Shown piece by piece: positions 16,836-26,130 of a stretch of DNA of 43,474 nt. Position 1 is the first letter of the stretch, and the number at the start of each line of letters is the position of its first letter. The stretch lies in contig CALUWU010000012.1 in NCBI GenBank assembly GCA_944324555.1, positions 1 to 43,474 on the forward strand, written 5' to 3'. Made by a program: the position numbers and the translations under genes. The notes below the pieces were generated by a model. It was not told the origin of the DNA. It worked only from the letters and a program-made list of their open reading frames with translations, and did no database searches. This DNA is from an uncultured Desulfovibrio sp. (GTDB lineage: Bacteria > Desulfobacterota > Desulfovibrionia > Desulfovibrionales > Desulfovibrionaceae).

Positions 16836-18032
16836 CTAGTCCTGCACGGTCAGGCGCAGGAAGCGCTTCTTGCCGAGCTTGACGACGTATTCCCCGGCCG
16901 CCAGCGGCGTCAGGGCGTCGTCGCAGCGCGCGCCGTCGATGGAAAGGGCGCCTTCCTTGATCAGGCGCTTGGCCTCGCCGCGGCTCTTGACAAGCCCGGC
17001 GTCGGCCAGAAAGGCGGAGGGCGCGCTGGCCTCGCCGCTGCGGCAGGCGAAGGTCGGCGCGTCGTCCGGCACGCCGCCGCCGGCAAAGACGGCGTTGAAG
17101 CCCTGACGGGCCTCGTCGGCGGCCTTCTGGCTGTGATAGCGCGTCACCATTTCGTGGGCGAGTTCTTCCTTGGCGGTCTTGGGATGGACGCTGCCGTTTT
17201 CCACGCCGGCGCGCAGGGCGGCGATCTCTTCCAGCGACTTGCCGGACAGCAATTCGTAATAACGCCACATGAGCTCGTCGGAAATGCCCATGACCTTGCC
17301 GAAGATTTCCGAGGGAGCTTCGTCGATGCCGATATAGTTGCCGTAGGACTTGGACATCTTGCGGACGCCGTCCGTTCCTTCCAGCAGGGGCATGGTCAGG
17401 ATGCACTGTCCTTCCTGTCCGTAGTGGGCCTGAAGGTTGCGCCCCATGAGCAGGTTGAACTTCTGATCCGTGCCGCCCATTTCCACATCCGTGCGGAGGG
17501 CCACGGAATCGTAGCCCTGGCAGAGAGGATACATGAATTCGTGGATGGAGATGGCGCGCTGTTCGCGATAGCGCTTTTCAAAGTCGTCGCGCTCCAGCAT
17601 GCGGGCCACCGTGCAGTGTGAGGCCAGACGGATGAAGTCGGCGGCGCTCATCTGGCCGAGCCAGCGGGAATTGAATTCCACCAGCGTCTTTTCCGGATCC
17701 AGAATCTTGAAGACCTGCCGCTTGTAGGTTTCGGCGTTGGCCAGAACCTGTTCCTCCGTCAGCGGAGGGCGGGTTTCCGAGCGGCCGGACGGATCGCCGA
17801 TGCGGCCCGTGAAATCGCCGATCAGGAAAATGACCTGATGGCCGAGTTCCTGAAAATGACGCATCTTGTGCATGACGACGGTGTGCCCGAGATGGAGATC
17901 GGGGGCGGTGGGGTCAAAGCCGACCTTGACGCGCAGGGGGCCGCGCTCCAGCTTCTTGCGCAATTCGCCTTCGTCGATCAGTTCCGCTACGCCGCGCTTG
18001 ATGAGCGCCATTTGCCGTTCAATATCGATCAT
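16836..18032 (-). CDS. tyrS: Tyrosyl-tRNA synthetase
   Basis: Charges tRNA-Tyr with tyrosine in the cytoplasm. The 398 residues form a class I synthetase with the HIGH-like motif HLGH (47-50), [13 protein letters not shown], the tyrosine/tRNA-binding helix [12 protein letters not shown], and KMSKS (225-229). The C-terminal part (about 332-398) is an S4-like RNA-binding domain, ending [13 protein letters not shown]. This KMSKS-type belongs to the TyrS subfamily found in many Gram-negative bacteria. I start at [10 protein letters not shown] with AGGAAAAG upstream; 30 extra codons in the frame belong to the leader. No T-box is visible; the leader holds hairpins. Confidence 0.96.
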   Translation of the reverse strand: MIDIERQMALIKRGVAELIDEGELRKKLERGPLRVKVGFDPTAPDLHLGHTVVMHKMRHFQELGHQVIFLIGDFTGRIGDPSGRSETRPPLTEEQVLANAETYKRQVFKILDPEKTLVEFNSRWLGQMSAADFIRLASHCTVARMLERDDFEKRYREQRAISIHEFMYPLCQGYDSVALRTDVEMGGTDQKFNLLMGRNLQAHYGQEGQCILTMPLLEGTDGVRKMSKSYGNYIGIDEAPSEIFGKVMGISDELMWRYYELLSGKSLEEIAALRAGVENGSVHPKTAKEELAHEMVTRYHSQKAADEARQGFNAVFAGGGVPDDAPTFACRSGEASAPSAFLADAGLVKSRGEAKRLIKEGALSIDGARCDDALTPLAAGEYVVKLGKKRFLRLTVQD

Positions 18033-18079
18033 CGAACTTTTCCTGAAAATATCCCTGTGGATACAGTGTGTGGACAGGC

Positions 18080-18111
18080 CCTGCGGCAGACCACGACGGC
18101 GCTGCCGCAGG
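18080..18111 (-). promoter_or_regulatory. 5'-end hairpin of the tyrS mRNA
   Basis: CCTGCGGCAG and CTGCCGCAGG form a perfect 10-bp stem with a 12-nt loop, starting right at the predicted transcription start. A smaller stem (CCTGT/ACAGG) follows. No terminator is attached. Confidence 0.55.
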
Positions 18112-18117
18112 TATGTG

Positions 18118-18147
18118 AGCATACGCCGACGCTTGCGGGGCTGTCAA
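18118..18147 (-). promoter_or_regulatory. Sigma-70 promoter of tyrS
   Basis: Read leftward: TTGACA, 18 nt, TATGCT. The start would fall near 18111, giving a leader of about 79 nt before the tyrS ATG. Confidence 0.8.
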
Positions 18148-18181
18148 ATGGCGTCCGCCGCGAAGATCGGGGCTCCGGCGC

Positions 18182-19858
18182 CTATTCCGGCGCGGCTTCG
18201 GCGGGCGCGAGCAGGGTTTCGAGTTCCGGGCGCACGGGCACTTCGCGCGAGAGCCATATCTTGTCCATGCGGACGGTTCCGGGGGCCGCGCCGCGCAGCG
18301 GCTTGATGTGGCGCACCTCGGCGTACAGGATGCGGGCGCGCGCGGCGTCGCGCAGCCAGCTCTTGCAGGCGGCCAGACCGCCGGCCTCGTCCAGGGTGCG
18401 TTCCGGCACGTCCTGCCCGGCGTAGGCGCGCCGGATGATCACGTGGGAGCCGGGGCCGCCGTCGGCGTGCAGCCATATGTCGTGCGGCGCCGCCATGCGC
18501 CGGGCCGCGCCGTTGCCCCGGGCGTCTCTGCCGCGCAGCAGCGCGAAGCCGTCGGAACTGATGAAGAGCTGCACGTTGCGCGGCAGGCGGCGTTCCTGCC
18601 CGGCAAGGTCGTCGGCGGTCCGGGAAGCGGACTGGGGCGCGCCGCCCGCGAGAACGCCGCGCCGCTCCCGTTCCAGCCGCGCCATTTCCGCTTCCAGCTC
18701 CCGGCGCCGCCGGGCGACATGCTCAAGACCGCGCTTGCCGCGTCGCGCGGCGTGAAAGAGCGCCTCCATTTCCTCGCGCACGCTGCGGCGCGGATCAATG
18801 GCGATGCGTCGCAGCCGGGGCGCGCCGTCGTCGCCGTATTCCTCCGCCTCGACAAAGGGGAGGCGGGCGTCGGCGGGCCAGCGCCAGAGGTTTGCCCGCA
18901 GCGTTTCGGCGTCGGCCTGCCGTTCGCACATCTCCCGCAGCCGCCGTTCCTCTTCGCGCAGCTTTTCCAGCAGGCGCGCCGTCCTACGTTCCTGCCGCAG
19001 CAGAGGCGCGGCGGCGAGCGCCGCCGTTTCGCGTCCGACGCGGGCCAGCACCAGCAGCTTGCCCGCCCTTTCCGCGAGAGCCGGCGCGTCGTCGCTCGCG
19101 ATTTCCCGCCAGCCGGGCCAGAGGGCGGGGCGGCGCTCCGGCGGCAGGGGCCAGGCGCTGAGCAGGCAGGCGGGGGCGTCGGGAGCGGCTTTGCAGGGCG
19201 CGCCCGACGCGTCGGCGGGAAGATAAAGAAAGAGGTCGCCGTCGCCGAGGCGCAGATCTTCCAGCAGCGCCGCCTGATCGGGAACGTCCATAAGCGGCAG
19301 CGCGCGCCGCAGCGCGGGCGTGACCACCGGCCAGTCCCGCCATTCCCGGCAGGCGTCCTCGATTTCCGGGGCGTCCGGCCAGCGCGGCGTCGCCGGGCGC
19401 GGGCAGGCGTCTTCGCCCAGCAGGCGCAGGGCCGGCCCTTCCCGCAGATCCAGCAGCAGCCAGAGGGCCGCGGCGCCCTCGCCTGCGCGGGGAGCGAGCT
19501 CGGCGGGCGGCTCGCCGCCCAGCAGCAGCCAGAGGCGGCGTTCCGTAAAGTCGGAAACCAGGGCGACGACGCGCCGTCCCGCGGCATACTTGCGTAACCG
19601 CATGATCGGGGCGGAGGGCGAGAGCGGGGCGGCGGGCTTGTCTGTCGTCAGAAAGAGAAAGGGGTCCTTGCGTTCGGCCCGCAGCACGAGCCAGGCCTTG
19701 CGCGAGGCGCCCGCGTCGCCGGACGGCGACGGGCGGCGGGGCAGGGAAAGGGCAAGGCTGGTCACGCCGGGGGCGGGCTCCTGTATCTTTTCCAGCCAGG
19801 CGCCGGTCAGGCGAGGAGTCAGGGCGCGGCACAGGGCCCGGAAAACATGAGCGTCCAT
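18182..19858 (-). CDS. NFACT family protein (RqcH/FbpA-like)
   Basis: A 558-residue member of the NFACT family (Tae2/RqcH/fibronectin-binding-protein A). RqcH proteins bind stalled 50S subunits and add C-terminal alanine tails to nascent chains. Regions in order: NFACT-N (about 1-190, starting MDAHVFRALCRAL), an alanine/arginine-rich middle with a coiled coil (about 275-420, long runs of E and R), and the NFACT-R domain (about 430-540) with PHDIWLHADGGPGSHVII and YAEVRHIKPLRGAAPGTV. The middle is unusually arginine- and alanine-rich, matching high GC. I start at the ATG with GGAGAA 7 nt upstream. Whether it keeps RqcH activity cannot be read from sequence alone. Confidence 0.85.
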   Translation of the reverse strand: MDAHVFRALCRALTPRLTGAWLEKIQEPAPGVTSLALSLPRRPSPSGDAGASRKAWLVLRAERKDPFLFLTTDKPAAPLSPSAPIMRLRKYAAGRRVVALVSDFTERRLWLLLGGEPPAELAPRAGEGAAALWLLLDLREGPALRLLGEDACPRPATPRWPDAPEIEDACREWRDWPVVTPALRRALPLMDVPDQAALLEDLRLGDGDLFLYLPADASGAPCKAAPDAPACLLSAWPLPPERRPALWPGWREIASDDAPALAERAGKLLVLARVGRETAALAAAPLLRQERRTARLLEKLREEERRLREMCERQADAETLRANLWRWPADARLPFVEAEEYGDDGAPRLRRIAIDPRRSVREEMEALFHAARRGKRGLEHVARRRRELEAEMARLERERRGVLAGGAPQSASRTADDLAGQERRLPRNVQLFISSDGFALLRGRDARGNGAARRMAAPHDIWLHADGGPGSHVIIRRAYAGQDVPERTLDEAGGLAACKSWLRDAARARILYAEVRHIKPLRGAAPGTVRMDKIWLSREVPVRPELETLLAPAEAAPE

Positions 19859-19880
19859 GAAGTTCTCCGCAGCGAAACAA

Positions 19881-19980
19881 GAGAGCATTTTCAGTTTGAA
19901 ACGCGTTGCGCTTCAAACCATACGGCCTGTCATTTCGCGGAAAAACGCGGTTTTTCCGCTCGCTTCTGGTCGGGCGGCGC
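19881..19980 (+). repeat. Family-2 double-hairpin repeat, copy 2
   Basis: Landmarks: AGCATTTTCAGTTTGAAACG, first hairpin GTTTGAA/TTCAAAC, CATACGGCCTGTC, second hairpin GCGGAAAAA/TTTTTCCGC, then GCTTCTGGTCGGGCGGCGC. It lies between the NFACT start and the dksA terminator, directly upstream of the NFACT ribosome-binding site. Confidence 0.85.
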
Positions 19981-20024
19981 GGCGCCGTCTCGCGCTTCGC
20001 CATTTTCAAGGGCAAAAACGCGCT

Positions 20025-20062
20025 AAAAAAAAGCCGTCTTGCGGCGCAGGCCGAAAGACGGC
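20025..20062 (-). terminator. Rho-independent terminator of the dksA transcript
   Basis: Read leftward, GCCGTCTT and AAGACGGC form an 8-bp stem around a 14-nt loop, directly followed by TTTTTTTT. It lies about 120 nt after the dksA stop. Confidence 0.85.
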
Positions 20063-20184
20063 GCTCTCCCCGTTCGGGAAGAGAGCGAAAAAAGAGACAT
20101 CGCCGCGGCGGCGCTCCCGACGGCGCGGAAGCAGACGCCGCAGCGTGCGGCGCCGCTCTTGCGCGCCGCGCAAAAGGGGGGGAG

Positions 20185-20547
20185 CTAGTCGCCGCGCAGG
20201 TGTTCGTCCTCTTCCTGCTTGGCCTTGCAGTTGATGCACAGACGGGTCACGGGGCGAGCCTTGAGGCGCGCGACGGAAATTTCTTCGCCGCACTCCTCGC
20301 AAATGCCGTAGGAACCTTCGTCAATGCGCTGCAACGCAGCCTGGATCTTGCGGATCAGACGACGCTCGCGGTCGCGGATACGCAGGGTGAACGAACGATC
20401 GGATTCCGCTGTGGCGCGATCGGCAGGATCGGCAAAAAGCTCGTTGCTGCCGTTCAGCTCTTCGATGGTGGTGTCGCCTTTCTGCTTGGCTTCATCCAGC
20501 ATGGACGTGAGCAGCTTTCGGAAATACTCGATGTCTTTTTGATCCAT
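20185..20547 (-). CDS. dksA: DksA/TraR family transcription factor
   Basis: A protein that binds in the RNA polymerase secondary channel and, with ppGpp, adjusts initiation at rRNA and amino-acid promoters. The 120 residues have a coiled coil with the acidic tip DPADRA (40-45), matching the DxxDxA signature needed for DksA activity. A four-cysteine zinc finger follows (83, 86, 104, 107), CEECG ... CINCK. The protein is slightly shorter than E. coli DksA at its N-terminus. It lies 53 nt after the PP-loop gene on the same strand and is probably co-transcribed with it. Confidence 0.92.
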   Translation of the reverse strand: MDQKDIEYFRKLLTSMLDEAKQKGDTTIEELNGSNELFADPADRATAESDRSFTLRIRDRERRLIRKIQAALQRIDEGSYGICEECGEEISVARLKARPVTRLCINCKAKQEEDEHLRGD

Positions 20548-20600
20548 GTTCCTCTCCGTCTTCCGCGGGCTGTCGTCAGGCGGACAGCATTGGGGAAGAA

Positions 20601-21836
20601 CTATTGTCGTTGAATAGAGCCAGATACGTCAACAGGGGCGTCTTGTAAAGAGCCCTGCGCGTCGGGCGACGCTGCTCCGGCGGTCGCCGCGGAAGCGCGC
20701 CGCTGTTCCCTGCGGGCCTGACGCGCCTCTTCCCGCGCCTGTATCCGCAGGCGCTGCTCTTCTCGAATTTCTTCCCGGGCCGGCTCCCAGCGGGGCTCCT
20801 GCCAGACGCCGTCGCGCCGGGGAGCGACGGGCCCGCGCCAGATTTCAGCGCCCTGCCAGTCGACGGCGCGGCCATATACGGTTTCGCCGCGCTCGCTCGC
20901 CGCCAGCGCCTTGCCCGCATAGGAAGCGACCAGGGCGGCGGCGTCGGCCAGAACGTCGGCGGGCCACGACGCGCCGAAGCGGGCCGCGGCCGCGGGGCCC
21001 GGCAGGCCGGCGAGTCCTATGCGCGCGTCGCCCTCGGCGGTCGCGGCGATCAGCGCCTCGTTGTCGCGCGAGTTGCGTCCCATGCACAGCCAGTAGGAGC
21101 GTCCGTCCCTTTCCAGCCAGAACTGGCGGCCAAGGTTTGCCAGATGAAAGTCGGCCGCCGTCGGCTGCGGCAGACGGTGCAGCACGGGCCAGTAGCGCGC
21201 GGCGTTTTCCCTCTCGGTCAGGCGGCAGCCGCCGCCGGGCGTGGGAATGTTCCTGAGGCCGAATCTTTCGGCCAGCGCAAGCTGATCCTTGCGGCCGCGT
21301 CCGCTGATGCCGAGCAGGCGGGAACGATCCACGAAACCTTCTTCCTCGGCGGGAATGGGCGGCAGGCACAGGGCGCTGAGCGGGCGCAGCAGCACGTCCT
21401 CCACGCCCGCGTCGCGGCGGATGACGTTGAGCGCGTCGCGGCGCTGCGACATGGGGCGCTGCCCCAGCACTTCGCCGGTGACGATGATGCGCGCTCCAAG
21501 CCGTTCCATGTGCCGGCGGGCGTGGCGCAGCAGCAGAATCTTGCAGTCCATGCACGGATTCAGCGTCTTGCCGAAATCGTGTTCGGGACGACGGCGCAGC
21601 AGGGCGCAGAAATCGTCCCCGACGTCGTGCGCCTCGATGGACAGGCCGTAGATGCGCCGCCAGTAGCCGACGGCGCCGGGATTGCCGAAAAAGGGCGAGT
21701 GAAAATGCAGGCAGCGCACGCGCAGCCCCTGTTCCTCCAGCAGCCTGGCGGCCAGGATACTGTCCAGTCCGCCGGAAAAGAGGGCCACGGCGTCGACGTT
21801 CTGTCGGGCCTTTTCGTGAGTCTCGGTACGTTCCAT
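20601..21836 (-). CDS. PP-loop tRNA-thiolation-like enzyme with NFACT-R-like tail
   Basis: A 411-residue protein with three parts. The N-terminal half is a PP-loop ATPase of the ThiI/MnmA type: SGGLDS (21-26), cysteine pair NPCMDC (95 and 98), and [13 protein letters not shown] (120-132), close to ThiI's TGESLGQ. A cysteine in GGGCR (204) could be the sulfur carrier. Residues about 225-290 ([23 protein letters not shown]) resemble the NFACT-R_2/DUF814 RNA-binding module. The last ~60 residues are charged, low-complexity and arginine/alanine-rich. There is no THUMP or rhodanese domain. Role: probably tRNA sulfuration. A promoter lies almost on top of the ATG, so the mRNA may be leaderless. Many more upstream codons in the frame lack support. 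Confidence 0.8.
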   Translation of the reverse strand: MERTETHEKARQNVDAVALFSGGLDSILAARLLEEQGLRVRCLHFHSPFFGNPGAVGYWRRIYGLSIEAHDVGDDFCALLRRRPEHDFGKTLNPCMDCKILLLRHARRHMERLGARIIVTGEVLGQRPMSQRRDALNVIRRDAGVEDVLLRPLSALCLPPIPAEEEGFVDRSRLLGISGRGRKDQLALAERFGLRNIPTPGGGCRLTERENAARYWPVLHRLPQPTAADFHLANLGRQFWLERDGRSYWLCMGRNSRDNEALIAATAEGDARIGLAGLPGPAAAARFGASWPADVLADAAALVASYAGKALAASERGETVYGRAVDWQGAEIWRGPVAPRRDGVWQEPRWEPAREEIREEQRLRIQAREEARQARREQRRASAATAGAASPDAQGSLQDAPVDVSGSIQRQ

Positions 21837-21844
21837 AGTCCGCA

Positions 21845-21873
21845 CTTCTACGAAAAGGACGACCGCTTGGCAA
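21845..21873 (-). promoter_or_regulatory. Promoter of the PP-loop gene-dksA unit
   Basis: Read leftward: TTGCCA, 17 nt, TAGAAG. The start would be near 21838, only about 2 nt before the ATG at 21836. No ribosome-binding site precedes that ATG. Confidence 0.55.
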
Positions 21874-21988
21874 GATGTCCCTTTTTTGATACGGATTCCT
21901 GTTAAGCGCGGCGCCCGCAATTCCGCGCGTTCGCGGGGAAACGCTTCCCTTGCCGACCCGCCGGCGGGGACGGCGCGTCGCCGGGTTG

Positions 21989-22017
21989 TTGCCTTGGGGC
22001 GACGCCTCTGGTATGTT
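21989..22017 (+). promoter_or_regulatory. Promoter of recA
   Basis: TTGCCT, 17 nt, TATGTT. The start would be near 22024, giving a leader of about 54 nt. I could not identify a LexA box with confidence; a CTG...CAG pair lies over the -10 region but with spacing unlike the E. coli site. Confidence 0.6.
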
Positions 22018-22077
22018 GCGACCCCCAGCAGGATACAGAACGCGCGTTTGCTACGCCTAGTCAGTGGAGAACCGTAT

Positions 22078-23163
22078 ATGGCCAAAAAACCGGTCCTTTC
22101 CCCGGAAGACGCCCGCGCCGAGGCGCTCAATACCGCCCTGTCGACCATCGAACGCAAATACGGCAAGGGCGCCGTCATGAAACTTTCGGACGACGCGCAC
22201 GTCAACATCTCCGTCATTCCGACCGGTTCCATCGGTCTGGATCTGGCGCTGGGCGTGGGCGGCATCCCGCGCGGGCGCATTACGGAAATTTTCGGCCCCG
22301 AATCCTCGGGCAAGACGACGCTTACCCTCCATATTATTGCGGAATGTCAGAAGATGGGCGGCACGTGCGCCTTTGTGGACGCGGAACACGCCCTGGACGT
22401 CGCCTATGCCGCCCGGCTCGGCGTGAATACCGACGAGCTGCTCATCTCCCAGCCCGACTACGGCGAGCAGGCGCTGGATATCGCCGACATGCTGGTGCGC
22501 TCCGGCGCGGTCGATCTCGTGGTCGTGGACTCGGTGGCCGCGCTCATTCCCCAGGCGGAGCTGGAGGGGGATCTCGGCGAATCGCAGGTCGGCGGCCACG
22601 CCCGCCTCATGTCCCACGCCATGCGCCGCCTGACGGGCACCATTCACAAGTCCCGCACGTCGGTCATCTTCATCAACCAGATTCGCATGAAGATCGGCGT
22701 TACGGGCTACGGCAGCCCCGAAACGACCACCGGCGGCAACGCGCTCAAGTTCTATTCCTCCGTCCGCATGGACATTCGCCGGATTCAGACCCTCAAGGAC
22801 AAGGAAGAATCGTTCGGTTCCCGCACTCGCGTGCGCGTGGTCAAGAACAAGGTCGCGCCGCCCTTCCGCAGCGCGGTTTTCGACATTCTCTACGGTCAGG
22901 GCATTTCCCGCGCCGGGGAACTGATTGATCTGGGGCTGGACGCCAAGATCATCGAACAGAGCGGTTCCTGGTTCGCCTTCGGTTCCGAAAAGCTGGGGCA
23001 GGGACGCGAAAAGGTTCGCGCCCTGCTGGAGGAGGACGCCGATCTGCGTCGCCGCATCGAGGCGCAGGTGGTTGAATTCCTGGGGATGCATCCCAACGAA
23101 TTCGTGCCCGCCGCCGAGGACATTGAAGAAGACAAGGGCGAATTCGAGCCCATTGACGAATAG
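22078..23163 (+). CDS. recA: Recombinase RecA
   Basis: A DNA-dependent ATPase that forms filaments on single-stranded DNA, exchanges strands and triggers LexA self-cleavage. The 361 residues have Walker A GPESSGKT (about 75-82), Walker [11 protein letters not shown], the MAW motif region, loop L2 around [20 protein letters not shown] and the acidic C-terminal tail ([15 protein letters not shown]). The ATG at 22078 follows AGTGGAGA. The next gene rightward is alaS, 172 nt away, the common recA-alaS order in many bacteria though usually with recX between them; no recX is present here. Confidence 0.98.
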   Translation: MAKKPVLSPEDARAEALNTALSTIERKYGKGAVMKLSDDAHVNISVIPTGSIGLDLALGVGGIPRGRITEIFGPESSGKTTLTLHIIAECQKMGGTCAFVDAEHALDVAYAARLGVNTDELLISQPDYGEQALDIADMLVRSGAVDLVVVDSVAALIPQAELEGDLGESQVGGHARLMSHAMRRLTGTIHKSRTSVIFINQIRMKIGVTGYGSPETTTGGNALKFYSSVRMDIRRIQTLKDKEESFGSRTRVRVVKNKVAPPFRSAVFDILYGQGISRAGELIDLGLDAKIIEQSGSWFAFGSEKLGQGREKVRALLEEDADLRRRIEAQVVEFLGMHPNEFVPAAEDIEEDKGEFEPIDE

Positions 23164-23335
23164 CGGTCGAGGCCGGGCCATCGAACGCGCAGCGTCTTTT
23201 CCGGAGGCGGGCGGCGGAAACGCCGTCCGCTCTTGCCGTCAACAACCAACAACTTCCGCATGCAGGCCGCACGCCGGCCATGCGCCAAACAGGCGCGGAG
23301 GCCCTTGCCGCCCCGCCGCCCCGCAGGAGCCTCTC

Positions 23336-26011
23336 ATGCTCACCGCCAAGGAAATCCGTCAGAAGTATCTTCAGTTCTTTGCCCGTCACGGGCACGATAT
23401 CCTGCCTTCCGGGCCGCTGATTCCGCCCAACGATCCCACCCTGCTCTTCACGAACGCCGGCATGGTGCAGTTCAAGAAGTTCTTTCTTGGCGAAGAGCAG
23501 CGCGCCGTGCCGCGCGTCACGACCTCGCAGAAATGCCTGCGCGTGTCCGGCAAGCACAACGACCTCGAAAACGTGGGCCGCACGGCGCGTCACCATACGT
23601 TTTTTGAAATGCTGGGCAACTTTTCCTTCGGCGACTATTTCAAGCGCGAAGCCATTACCTGGGCCTGGGCCTTCGTGACCGAGGAACTGGGCCTGCCCAA
23701 GGACAGGCTCTGGGTGACGGTCTTCCGCGAGGACGACGAGGCCGCGCAGATATGGCGCGAAGTGGCCGGGATTGATCCCTCCCGCATCGTGCGCATGGGA
23801 GAAAAGGACAACTTCTGGACCATGGGCGACACCGGCCCCTGCGGCCCCTGTTCGGAAATCTACATCGATCAGGGCGAAGACATGGCCTGCGGCCCCGACT
23901 GCGGCATCGGCAAGTGCGACTGCGACCGCTTCCTCGAAATCTGGAACCTGGTCTTCACCCAGTTTGATCAGCGGGCCGACGGCTCCCGGGATCGTCTGGC
24001 CCGGCCCAATATCGATACCGGCATGGGGCTGGAGCGCATCGCCGCCGTCTGTCAGGGCAAGCGCTCCAACTTCGACTGCGATCTCTTTCAGGACATCATC
24101 CAGTACGCCGCCGAACTGGCGGGCGTGAAATATTCCTTCAGCGCGCCCGATACCAACGACGTGGACACCGCCCTGCGCGTCATCGCCGACCATGCCCGCG
24201 CCGCGGCCTTCCTCATCGCCGACGGGACCCTGCCTTCCAACGAAAGCCGCGGCTACGTGCTGCGCCGCCTCATCCGGCGCGCCCTGCGTTTCGCCACGCT
24301 CATGGGCGTGCACGAGCCCTTCCTCTACAAGGTCTCCCGCAAGGTGACGGAGATCATGGGCGAAGCCTATCCCGAACTGCTGGAACATGCCGATTTCATT
24401 GCCCGCGCCGTGCGCGAGGAGGAACAGCGCTTCTCCCTGACCCTCGATAAGGGGCTGGAAATGCTGGAAGAAGAACTGGCGGCGCTGGAAAAGAAGGGCG
24501 AACGCCGCATCGACGGCGCGTTCTGCTTCAAACTCTCCGACACCTACGGCTTCCCGCTCGACATCGTCAGCGACGTGGCCGAGAAGCGCGGTTTCACCGT
24601 GGACGCCCAGGGTTTTGAGGCCCATATGGCGGCCCAGCGCGCCCGCGCCCGCGAAAGCCAGAAAAAGACCGGGCTGCTCGGCAAGGAAGACGGCGGCGGT
24701 TCCGTCTTTACCGCGCTGGCCGAGGACGGTCTGCAAAGCCGCTTTGTCGGTTACGGGCAGACCGAGGCGAAAGGCCGCATCGTGGCCCTGCTGGACGAAA
24801 GCGGCGCGCAGGTCGAGGAGCTGACGGGCAAGGGCTATGCGGTCGCCAGCCAGACGCCTTTCTATGGCGAATCCGGCGGTCAGGCCGGGGATACGGGCGT
24901 TATCGCCGGGCCGGACGGCACGGCCGAAGTGACCGACGCCATTCGTCCCGCGCCCTCGCTCATCGTCCATTGCGTCAACGTGAAATCGGGAGCACTGCGT
25001 CTTGATCAGGAAGCCCTCTTCACCGTTTGCGCCGACGACCGGCTGGCCACGGCCCGCAATCACAGCTGCACCCATCTTCTGCACGCCGCCCTGCGGAACG
25101 TGCTCGGCACGCACGTCAAGCAGGCCGGTTCGCTGGTGACGCCCCAGCGCCTGCGTTTCGACTTCTCGCACATCGCGGCCCTGACGCCCGAGGAGCTGGC
25201 GGCCGTGGAGCGGCAGGTCAACGCCGCCATCATGGCCGACCTGCCCGTGCAATGCCGCGAGATGCCCATTGACGAAGCCCGCAAGCTGGGCGCCATGGCC
25301 CTGTTCGGGGAAAAGTACGGCGACGTGGTGCGCGTGGTGAACATGGGCGAAGGCGCGGAACAGTTTTCTCTGGAACTGTGCGGCGGCACGCATCTTTCCC
25401 GCACCGGTCAGGCCGGCTGCCTGCGGATTGTTTCCGAAAGCGGCGTGGCCGCGGGCGTGCGCCGCATCGAGGCCGTCACCGGCTGGAACGCGCTGACCCT
25501 CGCCGAGGAGGAGCGGGCCGCCCTGCATGAGCTGGCCGGGCTGCTCAAGACCAGGCCGGAACAGCTTGTCGAGCGCGTCAAGGCCCTGCAGGCCGACGTG
25601 AAGAAGCTGCGGAAGGCCTCCGAAAAGGCCTCGGCCTCGCCGACCTCGGGCGCCGACATCGTGGCGGCGGCCACGGAAATCAACGGCGTCAAGGTCGCCA
25701 CGGCGGCTCTCTCCGGCGTGTCCGGCAAGGCTCTGCCCGATCTTATGGACGACGTGCGTTCCCGCATGCCTTCCGGCGTCGCCTGCCTTGCGGGCGTCGA
25801 GGACGGCAAGGTAAGCCTTGTCCTGTATGTTTCCAAGGATTTGCACGGCTCCTTTACGGCGCCCGCCCTTATCAAGGACGTGGCCGCGCCCTGCGGCGGT
25901 TCCGGCGGCGGACGCCCCGATCTCGCCCGCGCGGGCGGCAACAGACCGGAAGCCGTGGAAGAAGCCTTCGCCGTGCTGCGCTCCCGCATCGGCGGTCAGG
26001 CAAACGCGTAA
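23336..26011 (+). CDS. alaS: Alanyl-tRNA synthetase
   Basis: Charges tRNA-Ala and edits mischarged serine or glycine. The 891-residue class II enzyme has, in order, the aminoacylation domain ([55 protein letters not shown]), the tRNA-recognition region, the editing domain with its zinc site (HSCTHLLH around residue 576; CGGTH around 682), and the C-terminal oligomerisation domain with glycine-rich [15 protein letters not shown]. The open frame begins far upstream inside recA; the ATG at 23336 with GCAGGAG before it is the right start. A hairpin without U-tract follows the stop. Confidence 0.98.
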   Translation: MLTAKEIRQKYLQFFARHGHDILPSGPLIPPNDPTLLFTNAGMVQFKKFFLGEEQRAVPRVTTSQKCLRVSGKHNDLENVGRTARHHTFFEMLGNFSFGDYFKREAITWAWAFVTEELGLPKDRLWVTVFREDDEAAQIWREVAGIDPSRIVRMGEKDNFWTMGDTGPCGPCSEIYIDQGEDMACGPDCGIGKCDCDRFLEIWNLVFTQFDQRADGSRDRLARPNIDTGMGLERIAAVCQGKRSNFDCDLFQDIIQYAAELAGVKYSFSAPDTNDVDTALRVIADHARAAAFLIADGTLPSNESRGYVLRRLIRRALRFATLMGVHEPFLYKVSRKVTEIMGEAYPELLEHADFIARAVREEEQRFSLTLDKGLEMLEEELAALEKKGERRIDGAFCFKLSDTYGFPLDIVSDVAEKRGFTVDAQGFEAHMAAQRARARESQKKTGLLGKEDGGGSVFTALAEDGLQSRFVGYGQTEAKGRIVALLDESGAQVEELTGKGYAVASQTPFYGESGGQAGDTGVIAGPDGTAEVTDAIRPAPSLIVHCVNVKSGALRLDQEALFTVCADDRLATARNHSCTHLLHAALRNVLGTHVKQAGSLVTPQRLRFDFSHIAALTPEELAAVERQVNAAIMADLPVQCREMPIDEARKLGAMALFGEKYGDVVRVVNMGEGAEQFSLELCGGTHLSRTGQAGCLRIVSESGVAAGVRRIEAVTGWNALTLAEEERAALHELAGLLKTRPEQLVERVKALQADVKKLRKASEKASASPTSGADIVAAATEINGVKVATAALSGVSGKALPDLMDDVRSRMPSGVACLAGVEDGKVSLVLYVSKDLHGSFTAPALIKDVAAPCGGSGGGRPDLARAGGNRPEAVEEAFAVLRSRIGGQANA

Positions 26012-26035
26012 TCAGAACGACTGACAAGCACACGA

Positions 26036-26068
26036 GAGCGGGGGCGAATCTTCCTTCCGTCCCCGCTC
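26036..26068 (+). terminator. Possible terminator after alaS
   Basis: GAGCGGGG and CCCCGCTC form an 8-bp stem with a 17-nt loop. Only CCCTTAC follows, so it is a weak terminator or an mRNA stabiliser. A second stem (CCTCCG/CGGAGG) lies between it and ahbC. Confidence 0.5.
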
Positions 26069-26130
26069 CCTTACCCAGCCTCCGGCGCGCGTCGCTTTCG
26101 CCGGCGACGGAGGCGCAGCAAGGATAAACG

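Larger units (their letters stand above)
19859..20184. other. Intergenic region between dksA and the NFACT gene
   Basis: It holds a dksA terminator (20025-20062), family-2 copy 2 (19881-19980), and a GC-rich stretch with short inverted repeats after the dksA stop. Because the terminator lies upstream of the NFACT gene, that gene needs its own promoter. I found none with standard spacing, so the promoter could lie within the family-2 repeat. Confidence 0.5.

Noticed and set aside
22008..22028. A possible LexA box at recA
   Set aside because: CTG and CAG are too far apart for the E. coli consensus, and I do not know the consensus of this group well enough.
22949..25846. A leftward open frame of 965 codons
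   Set aside because: Antisense to alaS and recA; its composition (long runs of H, G, R, A) is typical of shadow frames.
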